DNA of 64,000 nucleotides, taken from the NCBI GenBank assembly GCA_001899065.1, contig MKUZ01000018.1:216840-280839 (forward strand). The letters run 5' to 3'. The DNA is from Devosia sp. 66-22. GTDB lineage: Bacteria > Pseudomonadota > Alphaproteobacteria > Rhizobiales > Devosiaceae. This document shows positions 56,475 through 64,000 of the stretch, piece by piece. A model generated the notes under the pieces. It was not told where the DNA came from. It saw nothing but the letters and a program-made list of their open reading frames with translations, and did not search any database. The position numbers and the translations under genes are program-made. Position 1 is the first letter of the stretch, and each line of letters starts with the position of its first letter.

Positions 56475-57419
56475 ATGGTCAAATATCTGTTCGGCCGGGT
56501 GCTCGGGGGCGTGGTCACACTGTTCCTGGTCACGGCGCTGGCCTTCTTCGCCACCGCCTTTGCTCCCGGTAATCCCGCGTCGGTGCTGCTGGGCAACATG
56601 GCGACGCCGGAACGCATCGAAGCCATCACGCGCCAGCTCGGCCTCGATCAGCCGCTGCCCGTGCGCTACGGCATCTGGCTGCGCGAAACGCTGCTGGGCA
56701 ATCTGGGCACCTCCAATGTCAGCTTCAAGCCGGTCAACGACCTGCTGCTGGCCGCCGCCTTTCCCACCGTCCAGCTCGCGCTGGCGAGCCTCGTGGTTGC
56801 CGTCGTCATCGCCATTCCGCTCGGCCTCATTCTGGCGCAGAACCGTAACAGCTGGTGGAGCCGTCCCGCCTCGGGGCTCATCACGCTGGGCATCTCGGTT
56901 CCCGGCTTCTGGGTCGGCCTGATGCTGATCGTGCTGTTCTCGGTCACCCTCAAGATCCTGCCCTCCGGCGGCTACACGCCGCCCAGCAAGGACCTGTGGC
57001 TCAACATCCGTTCGCTGATCCTGCCGGTCGCGACGCTCGCCATCTACCTCATCCCATCGGTGGTCCGCTTCGTCCGCGTCACCGCCATCAGCGTGCTGCG
57101 CGAGGACTATGTCGACACCGCGCGGGCCAAGGGCACGGCGCCGGCTGCCATCCTCCTGCGCCACGTCGCGCCCAATACGCTCGTCACCACCATCACCTAT
57201 ATCGGCCTGCAACTGGGCGTCCTTATTTCGGGGGCGGTGGTGGTCGAGCTGATCTTTTCGATCCCCGGCCTCGGGCGGCTCGGCCTCAATGCCGTGCTCA
57301 ACCGCGACTACCCGGTCGTTCAGGGCGTCGTGCTGCTTGCGGCCACCGGCTATGTCGCGGTCAACCTGCTGATCGATCTCGCCTACGCCCTCATCGACCC
57401 CCGGGTGCGCGCACGATGA
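56475..57419 (+). CDS. Importer C: DppB/OppB-type ABC permease
   Basis: A 314-residue permease: VKYLFGRVLGGVVTLFLVTALAFFATAFAPGNPA at the N-terminus, LGLDQPLPVRYGIWLRETLLGNLGTS, and EAA loop DYVDTARAKGTAPAAILLRHVAPN. It overlaps the DppC gene by four bases. Confidence 0.92.
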   Translation: MVKYLFGRVLGGVVTLFLVTALAFFATAFAPGNPASVLLGNMATPERIEAITRQLGLDQPLPVRYGIWLRETLLGNLGTSNVSFKPVNDLLLAAAFPTVQLALASLVVAVVIAIPLGLILAQNRNSWWSRPASGLITLGISVPGFWVGLMLIVLFSVTLKILPSGGYTPPSKDLWLNIRSLILPVATLAIYLIPSVVRFVRVTAISVLREDYVDTARAKGTAPAAILLRHVAPNTLVTTITYIGLQLGVLISGAVVVELIFSIPGLGRLGLNAVLNRDYPVVQGVVLLAATGYVAVNLLIDLAYALIDPRVRAR

Positions 57420-58273
57420 CCGACCTCGCCACCACGCCGCGCCCGCGCCGCTCCTCCGGCCTGCTGGCGTTTCTCATCCGCCGCTCGCCGCTCGCGGTGC
57501 TGCTGGTGGGCGTCTTCCTCGTCGCGGCGATCTTCGGCCCGTGGCTTGCCCCACACTCGATGACCGACACCAACCTCACGGTCGCGCTGCAGCCGCCGAG
57601 CGCGACCTACTGGCTCGGCACCGATCCGCTCGGGCGCGACGTGCTGAGCCGGCTGCTCGGCTCGGCCCAGGTCGCCGCCCAGGCTTTCCTCATCGTCGTG
57701 CTGATCGGCGGTATCTTCGGCACCGCCCTCGGCCTCGTCGCCGGCGGCCTCGGCGGCATCCTCGACCTCGTCGTGTCGCGCCTCGTCGAAGTGCTGCAGG
57801 GCTTTCCCACGATCCTTGTCGCCATCGTCATTGTGGCGCTGTTCGATCCGTCGCTGACCAATGCGATGATCGCCGTCGGCCTCGCGGCCATCCCGGATTT
57901 CGCGCGCGTCTCGCGCAGTGTCGCCATCCAGTTGCGCGACCGCGAATTCATCCAGGCGGCACGTGGCCTCGGCGCCGGCGAGCTGCGTATCCTGTGGAGC
58001 GAGGTGCTGCCCAACATGGTCGGACCGCTCATCGTCATCGCCAGCTTCGACGGTGCGCAGGCAGTGCTGTGGGAAGCCTCGCTCAGTTTCCTGGGCATGG
58101 GCGTGCAGTCTCCGGCGCCGTCCTTCGGCTCGATGCTGCGCGAGGCGCAGGGCTATCTCGCCATCCAGCCCAGCTTTGCCATCATCGTGGGCATCGCCGT
58201 GTCGGGCGTCATCCTGGGCCTAAACCTTTTGGGTGATGCCATAAGTGACTATCTCGATCGCGGCGGAAAATAG
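57416..58273 (+). CDS. Importer C: DppC/OppC-type ABC permease
   Basis: A 285-residue permease with TYWLGTDPLGRDVLSRLLGSAQVA as the DppC landmark and EFIQAARGLGAGELRILWSEVLPN as the EAA loop. Completes importer C and is followed after 56 bases by an SDR gene. Confidence 0.92.
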   Translation: MTDLATTPRPRRSSGLLAFLIRRSPLAVLLVGVFLVAAIFGPWLAPHSMTDTNLTVALQPPSATYWLGTDPLGRDVLSRLLGSAQVAAQAFLIVVLIGGIFGTALGLVAGGLGGILDLVVSRLVEVLQGFPTILVAIVIVALFDPSLTNAMIAVGLAAIPDFARVSRSVAIQLRDREFIQAARGLGAGELRILWSEVLPNMVGPLIVIASFDGAQAVLWEASLSFLGMGVQSPAPSFGSMLREAQGYLAIQPSFAIIVGIAVSGVILGLNLLGDAISDYLDRGGK

Positions 58274-58329
58274 CGTACACCAGCGCTGCACATGCGAGTT
58301 GCTGCGGCGATTTCTGAAACGAGGAAAGT

Positions 58330-59076
58330 ATGAACAAGATCGATCTGGCCAATCAGGTAGCCGTCATCACGGGCGGCGCGCAGGGCCTCGGCTTTGCCAT
58401 CGCACAGCGCCTGCTGGCGTCCGGAGCCAAGGTCAGCCTGTGGGACATGAACGCCGATGCGCTCGCCGCGGCGGTCACTGCGCTGGGCGGCAACGCCTCG
58501 TCCAAGGTGGTCGACATCACCGATTTCAACGGCCTCAAGCGGGTTCACGCCGAGGTTGAAGCCGAGCAGGGGCCGGTCTCGATCCTCGTCAATTCGGCCG
58601 GCATTGCGGGCAAGAACGCGACGCTCGAAGACTACGACCTCGACGAGTGGCGCAAGGTCGTCGCCATCAATCTGGACGGCACCTTCTACGTCAACAAGGT
58701 CGTCATCCCCTCGATGAAGGCGCGCAATTACGGCCGCATCGTCAACATCTCCTCGGTCGCCGGCAAGGAGGGCAATCCCAACCTCTCCGCCTATTCGGCG
58801 GCCAAGGCGGGCGTCATCGGGCTCACCAAATCGCTGGGCAAGGAACTCGCCAAGTACGACATCGCGGTCAACGCCATCACGCCGGCCACCGCCAAGACGC
58901 GCATCCTCGAGACGCTCACCGAGGAGTTCATCAACTACATGCTGGTGCGCATTCCGCGCGGTCGCTTCCTCGAGGTCGACGAGGCCGCCTCGATGGTGGC
59001 CTGGCTGGTGTCCAAGGAGAACAGCTTCACCACCGCGTCGGTGTTCGACCTGTCGGGCGGCCGCACCACCTACTGA
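58330..59076 (+). CDS. Short-chain dehydrogenase/reductase (system C)
   Basis: A 248-residue classical SDR: TGGAQGLG at 14-21, VNSAGIAG, catalytic Ser142, Tyr155 and Lys159 in YSAAK, and an ending SGGRTTY. It has only moderate likeness to the system B SDR. It probably oxidises the intermediate produced by the operon C enzymes. GAGGAAAG precedes the ATG. Confidence 0.9.
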   Translation: MNKIDLANQVAVITGGAQGLGFAIAQRLLASGAKVSLWDMNADALAAAVTALGGNASSKVVDITDFNGLKRVHAEVEAEQGPVSILVNSAGIAGKNATLEDYDLDEWRKVVAINLDGTFYVNKVVIPSMKARNYGRIVNISSVAGKEGNPNLSAYSAAKAGVIGLTKSLGKELAKYDIAVNAITPATAKTRILETLTEEFINYMLVRIPRGRFLEVDEAASMVAWLVSKENSFTTASVFDLSGGRTTY

Positions 59077-59091
59077 CGGCCAAGCCAGGTT

Positions 59092-59114
59092 GCCCTGCGC
59101 CGCGCGCGCAGGGC
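59092..59114 (+). terminator. Hairpin at the end of operon C
   Basis: GCCCTGCGC / GCGCAGGGC, a perfect 9-bp stem with a five-base loop, 15 bases after the SDR stop. It lacks a T-run but is well placed to end operon C before the tetR promoter. Confidence 0.5.
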
Positions 59115-59150
59115 AGGGACATCTTGCCCAGATCCCCGCGCGGCAGGGGA

Positions 59151-59175
59151 TTGACGCCGAACCGTAACGTACGGT
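59151..59175 (+). promoter_or_regulatory. tetR-ilvC promoter with inverted-repeat operator
   Basis: TTGACG (59151-59156) resembles a -35 box. ACCGTA ACG TACGGT (59161-59175) is a perfect inverted repeat with a three-base centre lying in the spacer, which is the usual place for a TetR-type operator. It suggests autoregulation of tetR and control of the downstream ilvC. Confidence 0.6.
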
Positions 59176-59225
59176 ACACCTCCGACAGTGCTGGACGATG
59201 AGCGTCCGGCAGGGAGAGGCTTTCA

Positions 59226-60907
<1,682 letters not shown>

Positions 60908-60928
60908 GTTCTGGCAAGCCGAGTCCAG

Positions 60929-60954
60929 TGGGCGTCGCGACATCGCGGCGCCCA
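60929..60954 (+). terminator. ilvC terminator
   Basis: TGGGCG-T-CGCGA pairs with TCGCG-G-CGCCCA to give a 12-bp stem with one T-G pair and a tight CA loop, followed by TTGTCGTTTC. It lies 22 bases after the ilvC stop. Confidence 0.72.
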
Positions 60955-61058
60955 TTGTCGTTTCAGGCGCTGGCGGCGGTCGCTGCGAGCGCCGGTATGA
61001 TGTCGTTTGGGCGTGGGCCGCGCCTGGGCGAGGGGGAGCATGAGGCATCCGGAAACAC

Positions 61059-61087
61059 GAAGGGCCCCGACAGTGTCGAGGCCCTTC
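61059..61087 (-). terminator. Terminator of the DUF1127 gene
   Basis: GAAGGGCC / GGCCCTTC with an inner CGAC/GTCG extension past one mismatch. On the minus strand it is followed by GTGTTTCC, and it lies 30 bases beyond the DUF1127 stop. It could also serve as a back-up terminator for ilvC. Confidence 0.6.
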
Positions 61088-61116
61088 AGCTTACACGGTC
61101 TATCGCAGGCGTGCGG

Positions 61117-61290
61117 TCATTCATGCGTCCGGTTGCCTTTGACATGCGGCGTGCGGGATCCGGTCATCATCTGATGAAGATCGGAGCGCTGCAGGCCGAT
61201 GTCGCGCAGCAGATGGTCGTCGAACTGCCGCAGGTTCTCGTAGGCACGACGCCGCTCGGAGCGGCGGATCAGGGAGGCAAAAATGTTCAT
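61117..61290 (-). CDS. DUF1127 small protein
   Basis: A 57-residue basic protein (MNIFASLIRRSERRRAYENL...). The conserved centre RQFDDHLLRDIGLQRSDL at about residues 21-38 is the DUF1127 (YjiS-like) signature, which is very common in Alphaproteobacteria. Short DUF1127 proteins have been linked to RNA turnover and to phosphate or carbon metabolism. The ATG has AGGAG upstream on the minus strand (complement of ggctcct). A lone gene, convergent with ilvC. Confidence 0.88.
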   Translation of the reverse strand: MNIFASLIRRSERRRAYENLRQFDDHLLRDIGLQRSDLHQMMTGSRTPHVKGNRTHE

Positions 61291-61378
61291 GGTCGGCTCC
61301 TGTGGCGGGCTTGCCGCCGGTTACGGGAGCGCGCTTCTATGGGCAGAGGCGTGAACGGCGTCTGAACGGAGACTGCAA

Positions 61379-61849
61379 ATGAAGCTGCCGGTGTTGCCGG
61401 TCGAGGGGGGATGCCAGTGCGGTGCGGTGCGCTACCGGCTCAAGGCCGCGCCGCTGGGCGTCTACGCCTGCCACTGCAAGGACTGCCAGCGCTTTTCGGG
61501 CACGACCCACACGCTCTCGATGGTGGTGCGCGCCGAAGACGCCGAACTGATCGTGGGCGAGCTCGCCGGCTTTGACAAGGCCGCCGACAGCGGGCGGACG
61601 GTACGCATGCTCGGCTGCGCGCAGTGCGGCACCAAGATATGGAACGAGCCGCTGGCGGCTCGCCACATGCTGATCCTCAAGCCCGGCACGCTCGACGACA
61701 TGAGCTGGGCGCGGCCGGTGGGCAATATCTGGACCGACCGGGCGCAACCCTGGGTCCACATCGATCCGGCCGTGCCCAACTTCCCCGGCCAGCCCGCCGA
61801 CCGGCAGCCACTGTTCGACGCCTTCGCCGCCGAGGTGGCCAGGGGCTGA
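61379..61849 (+). CDS. GFA (glutathione-dependent formaldehyde-activating) family protein
   Basis: A 156-residue zinc-binding protein of the Mss4-like fold. Its cysteines are Cys12/Cys14 (CQCG), Cys31/Cys33/Cys36 (CHCKDC) and Cys80/Cys83 (CAQC), the complete GFA pattern. The family includes S-(hydroxymethyl)glutathione synthase, but many members have other or unknown roles. GGAG lies eight bases before the ATG. Confidence 0.88.
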   Translation: MKLPVLPVEGGCQCGAVRYRLKAAPLGVYACHCKDCQRFSGTTHTLSMVVRAEDAELIVGELAGFDKAADSGRTVRMLGCAQCGTKIWNEPLAARHMLILKPGTLDDMSWARPVGNIWTDRAQPWVHIDPAVPNFPGQPADRQPLFDAFAAEVARG

Positions 61850-61920
61850 AGTTCCCGGACCTCGCCGCGGATGACGGCAGCGGTCGGGTGTGCTCTGAGA
61901 CGACAAACGGGGGAAACCGC

Positions 61921-62415
61921 ATGTCCACGACTGACGATATCGAGAAGGTCGCCGAGCAGGAGCGGCTGTGCATGTTCACGGCGTTCGACGAGGCCACGGC
62001 GCTCGCCATCGGCAGCCGCATCGGCGAGTTGGCGCGGGCCGCCGGCAAGGCACTGGCGATCGACATCCGATTCTGGAACCGTCAGCTCTATTTCCAGACC
62101 ATGCCCGGCACCAGCGCCGACAACCTCGAATGGATCAGGCGCAAGTCCAACTTCGTGCGCCGCTACAATCGCTCGTCCTACTCGCAGACGCTCCGGTTCG
62201 AGGCGGCCGGCAAGACCGGCTTCGCGTTCGACGACGGTGTCGATGACATGGAGGTGGCGGCGCATGGTGGCTCGTTCCCGATCCGCATTGCGGGGGTCGG
62301 CATCGTTGGCGCCATCACCGTGTCGGGCGTACCGGGGCGCTACGATCATGGCTTCGTGGTCGAGGCCATCTGCGCGCATCTGGGCATCGACTACGGACCG
62401 CTCGCGCTCGAATAG
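61921..62415 (+). CDS. UPF0303 (haem-degrading-like domain) family protein
   Basis: A 164-residue protein of the UPF0303/DUF336 group. DIRFWNRQLYFQTMPGTSADNLEWIRRKSNFVRRYNRSSY is highly typical, as is the late GGSFPIRIAGVGIVGAITVSG. The group shares a fold with HbpS-type haem-binding proteins and GlcG, but the function of UPF0303 proteins is not settled. It starts at 61921; the open frame upstream is a shadow of the GFA gene. A truncated copy of its N-terminus follows at 62489. Confidence 0.88.
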   Translation: MSTTDDIEKVAEQERLCMFTAFDEATALAIGSRIGELARAAGKALAIDIRFWNRQLYFQTMPGTSADNLEWIRRKSNFVRRYNRSSYSQTLRFEAAGKTGFAFDDGVDDMEVAAHGGSFPIRIAGVGIVGAITVSGVPGRYDHGFVVEAICAHLGIDYGPLALE

Positions 62416-62488
62416 ATCGCCGACCCCAAAAGCCCGTGACAGGGCCGGATGCGGGCGCTAAGCATCGCCAGCGTCAATGGAGGGGAAG

Positions 62489-62602
62489 ATGGCGGCCGAG
62501 AACGATCTGAGGATCATCGCCGAGCAGGAGGCGAAGCCGGTCTTCGACCGCTTCGACAAGGATCTATGCGCTCTCCGCGGCCCGATCCGGAGCGACAAGT
62601 GA
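62489..62602 (+). pseudogene. 37-codon remnant of a second UPF0303 copy
   Basis: A short frame with an excellent ribosome site (GGAGGGGAAG before the ATG). Its product, MAAENDLRIIAEQEAKPVFD..., aligns without gaps to the first 31 residues of the UPF0303 protein just upstream: shared Met1, Asp6, AEQE at 11-14, Phe19, Phe22, Asp23 and Gly31. Then it runs into GPIRSDK and stops, with the TGA overlapping the GTG of phzF. Likely the 5' stub of a deleted paralogue, now acting as a leader cistron for phzF. Confidence 0.6.
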
Positions 62603-63486
62603 AACTCGACTACACACTTCTCGACGTGTTCACCACCGAGCGGCTGAGCGGTAATCCGCTCGCCGTGGTGACGAAGGCCGATGGCCTCCACGATGACCAG
62701 ATGCAGCGCATCGCCGCCGAGTTCAATCTCAGCGAGACCGTGTTCATCAAGCGGCCGCAGGCGGAGCGGCACACCGCCGCCGTGCGCATCTTCACGCCGC
62801 AGGTGGAGCTGCCCTTTGCCGGTCACCCCACGGTCGGTGCGGCCGTGGTGCTCGGCCTTGAGTCCAAGATGAGCGCGATCCGGCTCGAGGAGCCGATCGG
62901 GGTCATCACCTGCGTCATCGAGCGGATCGACCGGCGCACCGGCAATGCCCGCTTCGCGCTGCCGCACCTGCCGGCACCGGCCGGCCCGCCGCCGGACAGG
63001 CTGCGCGTCGCGCTGGCGCTCGGGCTCGAGCCCGAGGATATCGGCTTTGCCGGCCATCTGCCCGCGGTGTGGTCGGCGGGCGTGGTGTTCTACCTCGTGC
63101 CGGTCAAGTCGCCGAGCGTGCTGCGCCGGGTCAGGCCCGATCGCCGCGGCTGGGCCGAGGTGTTTCCGCTCGGGCACAACTCCGTCTACGTCTATTGCGA
63201 GACGCCCGACGAGGACGGCAACGACTATGCGGCGCGCATGTTTGCGCCCGGCATGGGGCTGGGCGAAGACCCGGCCACCGGCGCTGCCGCCGCCGCGCTG
63301 ATCGGCCAGCTCGCGGGCAATGCGCCCGGCGGGCAGACCGAGTACCGGCTGCGGCAGGGGCTCGAAATGGGCCGCCCCAGCCTCATCACCATGCAGATCC
63401 GCAAGGACGGCGACACGCTCACCCATGGCGGCATCGGCGGCAGCGCCGTGGTCGTGGGGCAGGGGAGCCTCGACCTCTACGACTGA
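62599..63486 (+). CDS. PhzF family isomerase/epimerase-like protein
   Basis: A 295-residue two-domain protein of the PhzF/YddE diaminopimelate-epimerase fold. LDVFTTERLSGNPLAVV, Glu46 in NLSETVFI (the catalytic Glu position of PhzF) and GEDPATGAAAAALIGQL are the family landmarks. There are no phenazine genes nearby, so the role is probably a general isomerase of unknown substrate. The GTG start overlaps the stop of the short UPF0303 remnant, implying coupled translation. Confidence 0.9.
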   Translation: MKLDYTLLDVFTTERLSGNPLAVVTKADGLHDDQMQRIAAEFNLSETVFIKRPQAERHTAAVRIFTPQVELPFAGHPTVGAAVVLGLESKMSAIRLEEPIGVITCVIERIDRRTGNARFALPHLPAPAGPPPDRLRVALALGLEPEDIGFAGHLPAVWSAGVVFYLVPVKSPSVLRRVRPDRRGWAEVFPLGHNSVYVYCETPDEDGNDYAARMFAPGMGLGEDPATGAAAAALIGQLAGNAPGGQTEYRLRQGLEMGRPSLITMQIRKDGDTLTHGGIGGSAVVVGQGSLDLYD

Positions 63487-63488
63487 CA

Positions 63489-63505
63489 CCGGCTGGTGAA
63501 GCCGG
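63489..63505 (+). terminator. Weak hairpin after phzF
   Basis: CCGGCT GGTGA AGCCGG, a 6-bp stem three bases after the phzF stop in the convergent gap before atpB. There is no T-run, so the evidence is slight. Confidence 0.3.
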
Positions 63506-63585
63506 CCCGGGGCATAGGTCGGTCCCGGACCGGCTCGCGCCCCGGAGTGGCTTGGTGGTCCCCGAGGCAGCCTTTCGCACGGCGC

Positions 63586-64000
63586 CTAGTGCGAAGGATG
63601 CATGGCGTCCTTGAGGTACATGCAGGTGAGCATGGTGAAGACGTAGGCCTGGATGCCTGCCATCAGCAGCTCGAGGGCCGTGATCCCGACCGCCATGGCG
63701 AGGGGCGCGATCGCGGCGACCGCCCCGAGCGGGTCAAGCCCGCCCAGGTCGACGACGAAGCCGGCGAAGACCTTGAGCGTGATGTGCCCCGCCAGCATCA
63801 CGGCGAACAGGCGCACCGAGTGGCTGATCGGCCGCGAGATGTAGGACACGATCTCGATGGGGACGATGATGGGCGCGAGGTAGCCGGGAATGCCGCCGGG
63901 CATGAACAGCTTGAAGAACGACAGTCCATTGCGCCACAGCCCGTAGACCGTGACGATGGCGAAGACCAGCAGTGCCAGCGCGCCGGTGACGGCGATCTGC
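63586..64000 (-). CDS. atpB: F0F1 ATP synthase subunit a, C-terminal part (runs off the window)
   Basis: The visible 138 codons encode the end of subunit a, the membrane stator that forms the proton half-channels of ATP synthase. Recognisable stretches are [26 protein letters not shown], with the essential arginine in the SVRLFA helix, and [25 protein letters not shown] near the C-terminus, where the Glu and Gln face the c-ring. The frame continues past 63903 to the window edge ([20 protein letters not shown]...), so the start lies outside. Confidence 0.93.
   Translation of the reverse strand, partial: QIAVTGALALLVFAIVTVYGLWRNGLSFFKLFMPGGIPGYLAPIIVPIEIVSYISRPISHSVRLFAVMLAGHITLKVFAGFVVDLGGLDPLGAVAAIAPLAMAVGITALELLMAGIQAYVFTMLTCMYLKDAMHPSH

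Overview
The window is a GC-rich (about two thirds G+C by eye), gene-dense stretch of bacterial chromosome. Gene content (PdxJ, class I KARI, DUF1127, AHSA1/ArsR pairs, many Dpp-type importers, an F0 subunit a gene) and protein style suggest an alphaproteobacterium of the Hyphomicrobiales, perhaps near Devosia; this is an inference, as no rRNA or marker tree is available here. I see no tRNA, rRNA, CRISPR array, transposase or integrase, and no gene-free stretch longer than about 300 bases.

Region 1 (1-14.1 kb) is mixed housekeeping and accessory DNA, mostly on the minus strand. It holds a Bcr/CflA efflux pump, a Kup potassium transporter, an NADPH-dependent FMN reductase, PdxJ, a 908-residue RTX/VCBS/cadherin-like protein with no secretion genes beside it, a small exported protein, two paralogous lipoproteins of unknown function and an old-yellow-enzyme. 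A compact five-gene operon follows, led by an ArsR regulator (ArsR, AHSA1/SRPBCC, membrane protein, VOC protein, AlkD-like repair protein).

Region 2 (14.1-31.6 kb) runs mainly on the plus strand: DUF763, a membrane protein, an APH-type kinase, an AXE1-type esterase, an epimerase with a repeated Lys/Pro-rich tail and a flavin monooxygenase. A divergent acetoacetate module comes next (acetoacetyl-CoA synthetase plus thiolase, facing a PAS-LuxR regulator). Then comes a coupled operon: HyuA, HyuB, threonine aldolase and a CocE-type hydrolase, followed by a winged-helix regulator.

Region 3 (31.6-59.1 kb) is the most striking part. Three complete five-component Dpp/Opp-type ABC importers lie in about 27 kb, each with its own enzymes. 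System A (31.6-40.3 kb) has a GntR/FCD regulator, an enolase-superfamily enzyme and a DenD-like dehydrogenase. System B (40.4-48.8 kb) has a PIG-L deacetylase nested between its two permease genes, a GntR/FCD regulator, an SDR and an aldose-1-epimerase-like protein. System C (48.9-59.1 kb) starts with a DoeB-like zinc deacylase, an M81/MlrC hydrolase and a second enolase-superfamily enzyme before its importer, and ends with an SDR. System A carries three near-identical palindromic sites built on ATCGTATAC half-sites, one before each transcription unit. Systems B and C share a second motif, ACGGTATAC. I read the block as an uptake and breakdown island for amide- or acyl-conjugated sugar- or hydroxy-acid compounds, with two local GntR regulators; the substrates are not identifiable from sequence.

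Region 4 (59.1-64 kb) holds tetR-ilvC with a clear inverted repeat in the promoter, a 57-residue DUF1127 gene on the minus strand, a GFA-family protein, a UPF0303 protein, a 37-codon remnant of a second UPF0303 copy coupled to phzF, and the 3' end of atpB running off the window.
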